Origin: Deltaproteobacteria bacterium GWA2_38_16
Lineage (GTDB): Bacteria > Bdellovibrionota > JACOXK01 > 2-02-FULL-40-11
NCBI GenBank assembly: GCA_001797335.1
Contig: MGPE01000001.1
Location: 62,001-126,000 of the forward strand
Length of the DNA: 64,000 nt
Reading direction: 5' to 3'
Positions 43,579 through 53,797 of this stretch are shown here, one piece after another. Every line of letters starts with the position of its first letter. Position 1 is the first letter of the stretch. A model generated the notes under the pieces. The model worked only from the letters and a program-made list of their open reading frames with translations. It was not told where the DNA came from and searched no databases. The translations under genes were made by a program, and so were the position numbers.

Positions 43579-46308
43579 TTAAATTTGTTTCTTGCACTTA
43601 TCGCAGATGGATTGCTGTGTTGTTACGCTTTCAGACCAGATCCAGCAGCGCTCACACTTTTGCCCAGATGCCTTAGTGACTTCTATTTTAAAGGGGGGAT
43701 TCTTCACTTCGTTCAGGATGACTTGAGAGACAATAAAGAAAGTGCTTAAGTCACATGATTGAATAGACCACCATTCCGGTGTTACATGAAGAATCACCTT
43801 GGCTTCCAGAGCGTTTCCAATGAGCTTTTTCTGACGGGCTTCTTCCAAAGCTTTAGAAACCAGCGCGCGAAGCTCTAGAAGTTTTTCCCATCGTTTTTCC
43901 AGGTTAGAGTCCAGATATTTAGGATTTACTTTTGGGAAATCTGTTAAATAAATAGATTTTTCTTGTGGGTATAGGTAAGAAAAAATTTCTTCAGCTGTAA
44001 ATGAAAGAATCGGAGCCATGAGCTTTGTGAGAGAGGAAAGAATTTCATAAAGAACCGTTTGAGCAGCCCTGCGTTCGACTCCCTTAGCAGAAAACGTATA
44101 AAGACGATCTTTTAAAATATCTAAATAAATACTACTCAATTCTACGACACAAAAATTATTCAATAATTGAAAAACAGTATGAAATTCGTAGTGATCATAG
44201 GCTCTTGTGATTTTATCAATGAGTTGGTGAAGTTTTAACAGCGCCCATTGGTCAATGTCTAAGAGCTTGTCATAAGAGACATGATCTTTTTTAGGATCAA
44301 AGTCATCAAGATTCCCCAGCATGTGTTTACACGTATTTCTAATTTTTCGATAGCTTTCCGTAATTCGGTTAATCAAGGGTTCTGAACAATGAACATCGTC
44401 CCTATAATCTTCGGAGGCCACCCACAGTCTTAAAATTTCAGCTCCGTATTGAGAAATAATTTTTTCTGGCTCTACAACATTGCCTAAGGATTTAGACATT
44501 TTGCGTCCTTCTTGATCAACCACAAATCCATGCGTAAGAACTGTTTTATAAGGAGCCATATTCCGAGTAGCCATAGAAATAAGAAGCGAGGTGTGAAACC
44601 ATCCCCGATGCTGATCACTTCCTTCTAAATAAAGATCGGCGGTATAAATATTTTTTCTTTTTCCTAAGACAGAAGAAAAAGAACATCCAGAATCAAACCA
44701 CACATCTAAAATATCTGTTTCTTTTTCAAAATCCTGGCTCCCGCAACTTTGACAGGCAATGTGTTTAGGAAGAATGGTTTTTAAATCAGTCTTAAACCAA
44801 AAATCACTCCCCTCTTTTTCAACATAATCTGCAATCATCCTCATAAATTTTTCATCGATAAAAACAGCTAAACATTTTTTACAATGAAGTGCAGGAATGG
44901 GAACTCCCCACACCCGTTGTCTTGATAAACACCAATCAGGCCTGGTTTCCATCATGCTTCGAATGCGATTTTTTCCCCAAGAAGGGAGGAATTCAACTTT
45001 ATCAATCCAAGACAGTGCATTTTTTCTTAAGTTTTGTTTATCCATCGGAACAAACCACTGTTTGGTGGCCCTAAAGAGCACCGGTTTTTTACATCGCCAG
45101 CAGTGAGGGTAAGAATGCGTAATAGATGTACTTTTAAGCAGCAAGTCCGCCTTTTTCAGGCGTTCAATAATAAGGGGATTAGTATCAAACACAAATTGCC
45201 CTTCGTAGTCAGGCATTTCATGAGTAAATTGCCCACGGTGATTGACCGGTGAAAAAATAGGAAGATGATGTTTGAGGCCTAAAAAGTAATCTTCTTCCCC
45301 ATGGCCGGGGGCGGTGTGCACGCAGCCTGTTCCTGAATCTTCGGTGACATGATGTCCTTCTAAAATGACTGATTTTTTAGGTAAAAAAGGATGATCGCAT
45401 TGGAATCCTTTCAAATTTTGGGCTTTAAATCGGCAAAGAATTTTGCCAGAAGTGAGTCCGCACTCTTTTTTAACAGAGTCTAGTAAAACTTCTGCCACAA
45501 TATAAACTTCTGAGTTTTCCTCAAAGGCGACATACGAAAATTCCGGATGAAGTGCGATGGCCAAATTTGCAGGCAATGTCCAAGGGGTGGTTGTCCAAAT
45601 TAAAACAAACACTTTTTTTAAAGAAAGTTTTGGAAATTTTTGGGATAAAGCTTTGTAAGAAATTTCATCCAGAGGGAATTTTACATAAATAGAAGGAGAG
45701 CTTTTTTCTTCGTATTCAATTTCTGCTTCTGCGAGAGCCGTACGGCAGTGAGCACACCAATGGATGACTTTTTTCCCTCGATATAAAAGATCTTTTCCAG
45801 CTAGAGTGGCCAGTTCTCGAACAATCGTGGCTTCATAATCATAGCTCATGGTAAGATATGGATGATGCCAGTCCCCTAAAACGCCCAGTCTTTTAAATTG
45901 GCTGCGTTGAATATCCATATATTTTTCAGCATGGGCCCGGCAGTGTGCCCGAATTTCTAGGGGGGTGGCCTCTTTATTTTTGATGTTTTTAGTGGCTTGA
46001 AGTTCAATGGGAAGTCCATGGCAATCCCATCCAGGAATAAATTCACACTGAAAGCCCGTCATGTTTTTATATTTAACAACAAAATCTTTTAAAATTTTAT
46101 TAAGAGCGGTTCCAATATGAATGTTGGCATTGGCATAGGGAGGGCCATCGTGAAAAATGAAGGGAGGGCGGGTTTTATTTTTTTGGATTATTTTTTCATA
46201 AATTTTTTCATCTTCCCATTTTTTAAGAATTTCAGGCTCTTTTTGAGGCAAATTAGCCTTCATGGGAAAATCGGTTTTAGGAAGATTTAAAGTTTCTTTG
46301 TAGTCCAT
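43579..46308 (-). CDS. ileS: Isoleucyl-tRNA synthetase
   Basis: 909-residue class I synthetase. HIGH motif in PYANANIHIGTALNK, editing-domain blocks (TTPWTLPANLAIALHPEFSY), WCLSRQRVWGVPIP, the KMSKS loop GRKMSKSLGN, and a C-terminal zinc ribbon CERCWIW...CDKCKK. Residues about 862-870 (VILNEVKNP) are encoded by a short dispersed repeat at 43698-43722, between the anticodon-binding region and the zinc ribbon. Together with lspA this places the ileS-lspA neighbours convergently rather than in the usual co-directional order. Confidence 0.97.
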   Translation of the reverse strand: MDYKETLNLPKTDFPMKANLPQKEPEILKKWEDEKIYEKIIQKNKTRPPFIFHDGPPYANANIHIGTALNKILKDFVVKYKNMTGFQCEFIPGWDCHGLPIELQATKNIKNKEATPLEIRAHCRAHAEKYMDIQRSQFKRLGVLGDWHHPYLTMSYDYEATIVRELATLAGKDLLYRGKKVIHWCAHCRTALAEAEIEYEEKSSPSIYVKFPLDEISYKALSQKFPKLSLKKVFVLIWTTTPWTLPANLAIALHPEFSYVAFEENSEVYIVAEVLLDSVKKECGLTSGKILCRFKAQNLKGFQCDHPFLPKKSVILEGHHVTEDSGTGCVHTAPGHGEEDYFLGLKHHLPIFSPVNHRGQFTHEMPDYEGQFVFDTNPLIIERLKKADLLLKSTSITHSYPHCWRCKKPVLFRATKQWFVPMDKQNLRKNALSWIDKVEFLPSWGKNRIRSMMETRPDWCLSRQRVWGVPIPALHCKKCLAVFIDEKFMRMIADYVEKEGSDFWFKTDLKTILPKHIACQSCGSQDFEKETDILDVWFDSGCSFSSVLGKRKNIYTADLYLEGSDQHRGWFHTSLLISMATRNMAPYKTVLTHGFVVDQEGRKMSKSLGNVVEPEKIISQYGAEILRLWVASEDYRDDVHCSEPLINRITESYRKIRNTCKHMLGNLDDFDPKKDHVSYDKLLDIDQWALLKLHQLIDKITRAYDHYEFHTVFQLLNNFCVVELSSIYLDILKDRLYTFSAKGVERRAAQTVLYEILSSLTKLMAPILSFTAEEIFSYLYPQEKSIYLTDFPKVNPKYLDSNLEKRWEKLLELRALVSKALEEARQKKLIGNALEAKVILHVTPEWWSIQSCDLSTFFIVSQVILNEVKNPPFKIEVTKASGQKCERCWIWSESVTTQQSICDKCKKQI
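43698..43722. repeat. Short palindromic repeat inside ileS (GATTCTTCACTTCG..CAGGATGAC)
   Basis: 25 bp, reverse complement of the GTCATCCTGAACGAAG-type repeat. In frame within ileS. Relative of the parB copy at 2830-2856. Confidence 0.8.
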
Positions 46309-46323
46309 TTCGTATTTCCTATA

Positions 46324-46962
46324 TCATAAATTAGGGTAAATTTCTTTGGCTTTTTTAAGTTGTGCATGGGCTCTTTTTTTATCTCCCAGCTTTTCCCAAT
46401 TCAAAGAGGAAAGTTCATAACTTTTAGCTTTCCAAAAGGGGAAAGGGGAAAAAAGTTGTTTTGCTTTTTCTAAAAAGCCATTGGATTTTTTATAGTCATC
46501 TTTTTCATAATAAATCCAGGCTAAAAAATAATAGGCAAAGGGATTTTGAGGATCTATCGTTAAGGCTTTATTTAAGGTATCAATGGCGGTGGTATAGGTT
46601 GTGGGGGAAATTTGGGTTCTGGCTTTTTCTGTGAGCCGCAAAGAAGCTCTTGTATGGGCAGCCGGTTCAGTGGAATAGAAATCAAGAAGTGGATCATCTG
46701 TGGTGGGTCTGGGTTTGAGAAAAGAACAGCTTGTAGATGCGAGGCAAAAGATAATAATAAAGCTATTTATCGTTATAGAAGACCATCGTATAGGATAAAT
46801 AAATGTGTTATTGGGTTGGGTGGCGCCGAAAGAGAGGCTCCACCCGCCGCGCCCGGAACGAAGTGAGGACGGACGGTGGAGATTGTCTTTCGGTGACAGG
46901 ACCCAAGGACTTATGTAGAATAATTTGGCGATGTTTTTTAAATAACGATAAATAGTGTACAT
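46324..46962 (-). CDS. TPR lipoprotein with repeat-derived N-terminal extension
   Basis: 212 codons. A hydrophobic segment ending LASTSC (about residues 65-80) looks like a lipoprotein signal with Cys as the lipid site. Then a tetratricopeptide region follows (NPFAYYFLAWIYYEKDDYKKS, then FWKAKSYELSSLNWEKLGDKKRA). The ATG at 46962 overlaps the stop of the upstream penicillin-binding protein (TAATG). Residues about 19-49 are encoded by family 2 element copy 2 (46818-46904), and I find no other start between it and the signal. So the n-region of the signal is unusually long, about 60 residues. TPR lipoproteins next to class A PBPs may be cofactors of the LpoA/LpoB kind; inference. Confidence 0.65.
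   Translation of the reverse strand: MYTIYRYLKNIAKLFYISPWVLSPKDNLHRPSSLRSGRGGWSLSFGATQPNNTFIYPIRWSSITINSFIIIFCLASTSCSFLKPRPTTDDPLLDFYSTEPAAHTRASLRLTEKARTQISPTTYTTAIDTLNKALTIDPQNPFAYYFLAWIYYEKDDYKKSNGFLEKAKQLFSPFPFWKAKSYELSSLNWEKLGDKKRAHAQLKKAKEIYPNL
46818..46904. repeat. Family 2 palindromic element, copy 2 (inside the TPR lipoprotein gene)
   Basis: 87 bp from GGGTGGCGCC to GACAGGACCC. Arms CCGAAAGA / TCTTTCGG and GCTCCACC / GGTGGAG. The same middle CGGAACGAAGTGAGGAC as the other copies. Open in the lipoprotein frame. Confidence 0.9.
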
Positions 46963-49247
46963 TATTTTTTTTTCTTCTTCTTTTTTGGATTGTGCAGTTC
47001 ACACACCCTCTTTGGCTCTGTCCCCTTCATAAAGGCTTCTTTAAAAGAGCCGGGGCATTTTTTTGAAGCTAACTCTCCACTTTCTGGATCTATGGTGGCA
47101 AATACAATATCTTCGGGCACTAAAAAATCATGCTCTGGTTTATATTCCGTAGCTTTAAGCATAAAGCGAGTCCAAATGGGAAGTGCCGCCTGAGCCCCGG
47201 TTAACCCCACTTTTTTCTCTTTGTCATACCCTACCCACGCCACCCCCACCAAATCTGGCGTGTATCCACTAAACCAGGCATCCATATATTCATTGGTGGT
47301 TCCTGTTTTTCCAGCCGCTGGCTTTGTAAAACCAAAGAGCTTGACTCCTCGCCCTGTTCCAGAATTTAAAACCCCTTCCAAAGCATAGGTGATAAGATAA
47401 GTAGCTTCTTCGGAAGCTACTTTTTCAACTTCAATCGAGCGCCTTTCTAAGACATTTCCTTCGGGGTCTACCACTTGTTTAATAGAAATAGGAGTGGCCC
47501 TAATCCCTCCGTTGGCAAGCACAGAATAAGCGGTGGCTATTTCAAGGGGAGTAACTTCTTTAGAACCCAACGCTAATGAAGGAATAGCGGGCATAGGGCT
47601 TTGAATTCCTAATTTTTTAATCATCTGGGCTACTTTTTTAAAACCAATTTCTGAAGCAAGTCTCGCCGTTGGAATATTTATTGATTGTTCCAGCGTTTCC
47701 CTTAAAGTTACGGTTTCTTTTTCTTCTTCTTTTTCATCTGGATGAAGTGGAACATAGTTTGTAGGTTCCCAAACTTGTTTATCATACGTTAAAGTAAAAG
47801 GTTCGTTGCTCAAAATATCGGTCAATTTATATTTTTTCCCATGGTCAATGGAAAAAGCCGTTAAAAAAACAAAGGGTTTAAAAAGCGAACCGGGTTGTCG
47901 ATGTGCTTGAGTAATACGATTAAATTGACTTTCTGTGTAATTTCTTCCTCCAATGAGGGCTCTTATAAATCCTGTTTGAGGTTGGATAGCCATAAAAGCA
48001 CCTTGAAGGATGTCTTCGGATGAATCTTTTAAATGAGGGAAGTTGGCTTCCAAGTGTTTTAAAGAAACGGCCATGGCTTGATTTGCAAATATTTGAAGTA
48101 GTGGGTCAAGCGTTGTAAAAATTTTAAGCCCTTGAGTATTTAACACTTTTTCAGAATAACTTTCTAAAAGTTCCATTTTAACAAAATCTACAAAATAAGG
48201 AGCAATATTAGGGGGGGATAGAAATTTTTTAACTTTTAGAGGGTCTTTTAAGGCTTCTTCATATTCACTTTGTATAAGGGTATTAGTTTCAAGCATTTTT
48301 CGAAGCACTACATTTCTTCTTTTGGTGGCCAAGGATTTATTTTTAAAGGGGGAAAAAACGCCAGGCCCCCGAATAATTCCAGCCAGCAAGGCGCACTCTG
48401 AGAGAGAGAGTTTTTCTAAAGATTTAGAAAAATAAAATTTAGAGGCTTCTGCAATCCCATAAATACCAGTAGAGCCTCGTTGCCCCATATACACTTCATT
48501 GACATACGCTTCTAAAATAGCATCTTTGGAATATCGGCTTTCAACAATTAAAGCCATCAAGGCTTCATTTAATTTTCGGATGTAACTTCTTTTTTGAGTT
48601 AGAAAAAAGTTTTTAACCAATTGTTGAGTAATGGTAGATCCTCCTTGGACAATCGATAAATTTTTAAGATTTGTAAAAAATGCTCTAAAAATCCCCTTAG
48701 GATCTACCCCCGAGTGTTCTAAAAACCGCGCATCTTCGACAGAAATAATAGCATTTAAAAGGTTTGGAGGAACTTCTTCTAGTTTGACAAGTTGCCTGTC
48801 TTCCCGAGATGATCCAAAAAATTCTGTAATCAGTTCAGGTTCAAGCTCGGCCAGCGGTATCTCTTCGTCCTTTTTTTGGTAGAGCTTGGTGATGACGCTA
48901 TCTTCAATATCTAAAAACAGAGGAAATCCTGTAAATTTTTTTAAAGGGTATGAAAAATCATTTAAATAAATGGCCCACTGTTCTCCTTCAACATGATATT
49001 CACTGGGGCGACTGACGGGATCAGAAACTTCTTGATATCCTAGGCGGTCTAATTTTTCTTTGAGATGAACGGACCGAATGTCTAATCCTGGATATAATTG
49101 AAGTGCATCCGAATAGACTTTAGAAGGAAGATCCCACTTGGGTCCTGAAAATTTTTCAGTTACAATATGGCTTAAATATTGGGTATAAAAAAAGAGGATA
49201 GTTCCTAAAATAAGTGATAAAACAATAAAAATTTTTAAAAATTTCAC
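46962..49247 (-). CDS. Class A penicillin-binding protein (PBP1b-like)
   Basis: 761 residues from GTG 49247 (VKFLKIFIVLSLILG), preceded by AAGGAC; the frame is open to 49313 but that would overlap the divergent DUF507 gene. Membrane anchor, a small UB2H-like domain (about residues 60-150), glycosyltransferase GT51 (EDARFLEHSGVDPKG, GGSTITQQLVKNFFL, LSLSECALLAGIIRGP) and transpeptidase with GSLFKPFVFL (SxxK), SIN and AGKTGTTNEYMDAWFSG. The tail is eight lysines (NPKKKKKKK). It polymerises and cross-links peptidoglycan. Its stop overlaps the TPR lipoprotein start. Confidence 0.92.
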   Translation of the reverse strand: MKFLKIFIVLSLILGTILFFYTQYLSHIVTEKFSGPKWDLPSKVYSDALQLYPGLDIRSVHLKEKLDRLGYQEVSDPVSRPSEYHVEGEQWAIYLNDFSYPLKKFTGFPLFLDIEDSVITKLYQKKDEEIPLAELEPELITEFFGSSREDRQLVKLEEVPPNLLNAIISVEDARFLEHSGVDPKGIFRAFFTNLKNLSIVQGGSTITQQLVKNFFLTQKRSYIRKLNEALMALIVESRYSKDAILEAYVNEVYMGQRGSTGIYGIAEASKFYFSKSLEKLSLSECALLAGIIRGPGVFSPFKNKSLATKRRNVVLRKMLETNTLIQSEYEEALKDPLKVKKFLSPPNIAPYFVDFVKMELLESYSEKVLNTQGLKIFTTLDPLLQIFANQAMAVSLKHLEANFPHLKDSSEDILQGAFMAIQPQTGFIRALIGGRNYTESQFNRITQAHRQPGSLFKPFVFLTAFSIDHGKKYKLTDILSNEPFTLTYDKQVWEPTNYVPLHPDEKEEEKETVTLRETLEQSINIPTARLASEIGFKKVAQMIKKLGIQSPMPAIPSLALGSKEVTPLEIATAYSVLANGGIRATPISIKQVVDPEGNVLERRSIEVEKVASEEATYLITYALEGVLNSGTGRGVKLFGFTKPAAGKTGTTNEYMDAWFSGYTPDLVGVAWVGYDKEKKVGLTGAQAALPIWTRFMLKATEYKPEHDFLVPEDIVFATIDPESGELASKKCPGSFKEAFMKGTEPKRVCELHNPKKKKKKK

Positions 49248-49292
49248 AGAAGTCCTTGACCTCACACTGATTTTGACTATTGTAGAAGAAAT

Positions 49293-49568
49293 ATGAAGAT
49301 TAAACAAGAACAAGTAGAAAGTGTCTGTCGGCTGATTTTGGGAACTCTAAAAGAGAAAAAAATGATTACCTTTAAGGTTCCCGAACCTAAAGTATACCAA
49401 AAGCTAGTAGAAACTTTTGTTCACAATCTAAAACAAGAAGAGGTTATTGATGAACAAGCCAAAGAAATTTTAGAGAAAAATCTAGAAGCTCACCCAGACC
49501 TAGACCGCCAAAAAATGTTTTTAATGATTAAACGGAAATTGGCTAAAGACAAAGGATTTGTTTTATGA
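49293..49568 (+). CDS. DUF507 family protein, first of a tandem pair
   Basis: 91 residues, helical and charged, beginning MKIKQEQVESVCRLILGTLK. It resembles the DUF507 proteins found in tandem in deltaproteobacteria and related groups; function unknown. The stop overlaps the next gene by 4 bp (ATGA). The two proteins share the plan of an N-terminal helix, a short strand segment and a C-terminal helical half. Confidence 0.75.
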   Translation: MKIKQEQVESVCRLILGTLKEKKMITFKVPEPKVYQKLVETFVHNLKQEEVIDEQAKEILEKNLEAHPDLDRQKMFLMIKRKLAKDKGFVL

Positions 49569-49837
49569 TTTTAAGTGAAGATCGTATTTCTCATCTCTCT
49601 CACCTTCTTCAAGATAGTATTTGGAAAGATGATATGGTTGATTTTAGAGAGGATGAAGCGGCCCTTCGTGAGATTAAGCGAGCGCTGCATAAATATTTTT
49701 CTACTACAGAAGAAATTGATGCTTTGGTACGTCAAAAACTCTATAGTCAAAGCAAAAAAATTGTAGAAGGTTCCCAGGAATGGGATGTGCTTTATAAAAA
49801 ATATTTTGAAGAAGAGCTTTCTAAAAAGCGTTTTTAA
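49565..49837 (+). CDS. DUF507 family protein, second of a tandem pair
   Basis: 90 residues, MILSEDRISHLSHLLQDSI..., with the DUF507-like DEAALREIKRALHKYF segment and a C-terminal EGSQEWDVLYKKYFEEEL. Overlaps the first copy by 4 bp, so a coupled pair, possibly a heterodimer. groES follows 75 bp later but from its own promoter. Confidence 0.75.
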   Translation: MILSEDRISHLSHLLQDSIWKDDMVDFREDEAALREIKRALHKYFSTTEEIDALVRQKLYSQSKKIVEGSQEWDVLYKKYFEEELSKKRF

Positions 49838-49843
49838 CCCCTC

Positions 49844-49871
49844 TTGACTTCTTGTTTTTTATCCTTATATT
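49844..49871 (+). promoter_or_regulatory. Predicted groES-groEL promoter
   Basis: TTGACT (49844-49849), 16-bp spacer, TATATT (49866-49871). An AGCAGCTGCT palindrome overlaps the start region. No CIRCE element is present. Confidence 0.6.
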
Positions 49872-49912
49872 AGCAGCTGCTTTTTTAAGCATTTTAAAAG
49901 GAGGAAATAAAT

Positions 49913-50203
49913 ATGAAAATTCGACCATTGTATGATCGTGTCTTAATTAAAAGAGTAGAAGAAGAAACAAAAACCAAGGGAGGCATTATTATCCCTGATA
50001 CAGCCAAGGAAAAGCCCCAAGAGGGAGAAGTCGTGGCTGTAGGAGAAGGAAGAATATTAGAAAATGGTAAGGTTTCTTCTTTAGATGTTAAAAAAGGAGA
50101 TAGAATCTTATTTGGGAAATATTCTGGAACAGAAATTAAATTGGATGGCGTAGAACATCTGATTATTAAAGAAGAAGATATTTTAGGGGTCATTCAAAAA
50201 TAA
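49913..50203 (+). CDS. groES: Co-chaperonin GroES
   Basis: 96-residue lid of the GroEL chamber. [17 protein letters not shown], the mobile loop [26 protein letters not shown] and the C-terminal EDILGVIQK are typical. AAAGGAGGAAATAAAT precedes the ATG. Confidence 0.98.
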   Translation: MKIRPLYDRVLIKRVEEETKTKGGIIIPDTAKEKPQEGEVVAVGEGRILENGKVSSLDVKKGDRILFGKYSGTEIKLDGVEHLIIKEEDILGVIQK

Positions 50204-50228
50204 TAGGCAAAAATAATAGGAGGAATAA

Positions 50229-51866
<1,638 letters not shown>

Positions 51867-51901
51867 AAGAGCTAAGTACGTAGTTTAATTTATTTTTTAA
51901 T

Positions 51902-51941
51902 AAAAAGAGGTGTTCAAGTTTGTTGACGCCTCTTTTTTTTT
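51902..51941 (+). terminator. Rho-independent terminator after groEL
   Basis: AAAAAGAGGTGT and ACGCCTCTTTTT arms (one G-T pair) with TCAA/TTG extending the stem, followed by T-rich sequence. Ends just before the next open frame. Confidence 0.88.
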
Positions 51942-51959
51942 ATGGTACCCCTAACCCTC

Positions 51960-53381
51960 ATGTTTGCTTCAAAAAAATTTCTAGTAATATCTCTTGTCGT
52001 ATCTATCTGGGTCTTTTTTATTTATGCTTCTCCCCTTTTGGCAGATTTTTCTCTTTATTGGCAAAATCAAAATTATTTTTTGGTAGAAAGTAGATTTTTT
52101 AATACGCTGGATTTGGATAAACAAGGAGCTCCTGCCAGTAATAATGCGGGGAACCAACGTCTTTTTTCGACATTTAAACTACGAATGAAGCCTTCTTTAA
52201 GCATTACAGATCGGCTAACTCTTCATGCCATGTTTGATGCATTTATGAGTCCCTATACCACTAAATCTCAGGAAGAAGGGGCCCTCCTGGGACAACCTGC
52301 CACGGATACGAATGGTTATGGACCAAATACTACCAATTTACCCAGACAGCTTTTTGGAGATGGATCAGGTAGTAGTGGAACTTTTAGCCAAACTTCTTTA
52401 ACTTCAGGAGATGGTAATTTTTTATTAAGGGCAGCGTATTTTGAATATATTGGAGATTGGGGAATTTTTAAAGTAGGCCGTCAACCTAGACACTGGGGAT
52501 TAGGGATTCGATATAATTCTGGGGAAAAACCGTGGGATAAATTTGGGGATAGAACGGATACTCTTTCTTATGAATTAGGATTAGGAAATTTTAAAGTATC
52601 TGCACTTTATACTAAAATTGCAGAAAATGCGATTGATTCAAAAAAAGACGATGTAACTCTCTACGAAAGTTATCTCCATTGGAACGATCCTGAAAAAGAT
52701 TTTGATCTAGGATTTCTATACACATTTTTTAGAGAGAGCCGAGTGTTTATAGCCATGCATTATTTGGATGCTTATTTCATGAAAAAAGCAAAACAATGGC
52801 AAGCAGGAATAGAAGCTGTTTTGGGTTCGGGATCTCCAGGAACTGTTTCAGGAAATATGGCTGCTCAAGTTGGGGTAGCTTCTGAATTTGAGTATGACTG
52901 GACGGCATCTTTAAGTAATTTTTTAAAATTGGGCTATGCTTCTGGGCCTGATATTGAACGAACAGGAAGATTAACCAATTTTGCTTTTGATCGAAATTAT
53001 GACATTGCTCTTTTAATGTTTAATCAACCGTTAGGGGCTATTTCTGGTAGTACGGGCATTGATGCCAACTCTGATCCTGATGTGAATGCTATTTTTTCAG
53101 CTTATTATCTAAATATAGGGGGAAAATATCAGTTTAATGATCGCATTGGAACCAGTCTAGGTTGGACAACAGCTCAATCTCCCATGGCTTTAGCCAGTGG
53201 GGGAGATAAAGATTATGGGAATGAAATAGATGGGTCTCTTTGGTATCGATTTTTGGAAAATTTAAAGTTTAAGGCAGATACAGGTATTTTCTTCCCTGGT
53301 AAACTCTATAAAGGTGCAACTCTCAGTCGAGCTACGAATTTTGCCTATGGCGGAGAGCTTTCTGCCACTCTTATTTTCTAA
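51960..53381 (+). CDS. Outer-membrane beta-barrel protein, unknown substrate
   Basis: 473 residues from ATG 51960 (MFASKKFLVISLVVSIWVFF, then YASPLLADFS as cleavage region). An ATG at 51942 abuts the groEL terminator and is less likely. Strand-rich body with FKVGRQPRHWGLGIRYNSGEKPWDKFGDRTD (part: GRQPRHWGLGIRYN), a plan similar to the porin at 41112, and a final alternating strand (GGELSATLIF). No ribosome site of good quality. The last 4 bp overlap the convergent small gene. Confidence 0.75.
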   Translation: MFASKKFLVISLVVSIWVFFIYASPLLADFSLYWQNQNYFLVESRFFNTLDLDKQGAPASNNAGNQRLFSTFKLRMKPSLSITDRLTLHAMFDAFMSPYTTKSQEEGALLGQPATDTNGYGPNTTNLPRQLFGDGSGSSGTFSQTSLTSGDGNFLLRAAYFEYIGDWGIFKVGRQPRHWGLGIRYNSGEKPWDKFGDRTDTLSYELGLGNFKVSALYTKIAENAIDSKKDDVTLYESYLHWNDPEKDFDLGFLYTFFRESRVFIAMHYLDAYFMKKAKQWQAGIEAVLGSGSPGTVSGNMAAQVGVASEFEYDWTASLSNFLKLGYASGPDIERTGRLTNFAFDRNYDIALLMFNQPLGAISGSTGIDANSDPDVNAIFSAYYLNIGGKYQFNDRIGTSLGWTTAQSPMALASGGDKDYGNEIDGSLWYRFLENLKFKADTGIFFPGKLYKGATLSRATNFAYGGELSATLIF

Positions 53382-53677
53382 TTGTGTCTTTCGTAAAGAA
53401 TAATAAATTTATCGGTAAGCTTTAACCATCCAGGAACTCCGGCTTGAAGTTTAATCCCAAATCCCAGTTGATTATCTAAAAGCTGATACAATGCAGTGGC
53501 AGCATTAAATTCTTTTAAAAACGTGTGATAACTATTAAACCCACTGGTCCATTGAACAAGATACGGCTGCTCAATCATTTCTTGATAGTTAGAAGCCGTT
53601 ACTAAGGACAATTGAATTTGGTCTGCAAAAACACTGACTGGAAATAAAAAGAAAATTACCAAAATCCATGTTTTCAT
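53378..53677 (-). CDS. Small exported protein, unknown function
   Basis: 99 residues: signal peptide MKTWILVIFFLFPVSVFA then an 81-residue mature part with no cysteines. GFNSYHTFLKEFNAATALYQLLDNQLGFGIKLQ has helical and strand character. AGGAGGTGTTCA sits directly before the ATG, so it is very likely expressed. No family recognised. Convergent with the porin. Confidence 0.65.
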   Translation of the reverse strand: MKTWILVIFFLFPVSVFADQIQLSLVTASNYQEMIEQPYLVQWTSGFNSYHTFLKEFNAATALYQLLDNQLGFGIKLQAGVPGWLKLTDKFIILYERHN

Positions 53678-53797
53678 TGAACACCTCCTATTTTTTATTC
53701 ACAACGTTCTTATTTTGTAACGTGTTGGATGGGTTAAGGTCAAATACTTTTTTAATAGCTTTTTATAAAGTGCCTTGTTAGGATGGCCGCGGCTTTC

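Noticed and set aside
46808-47002. Open frame through family 2 copy 2 in another frame
   Set aside because: Only reflects the open nature of the repeat; it overlaps the PBP and lipoprotein genes.
49838-49912. CIRCE operator before groES
   Set aside because: Only TTAGCA is present; the paired GAGTGCTAA arm is missing.
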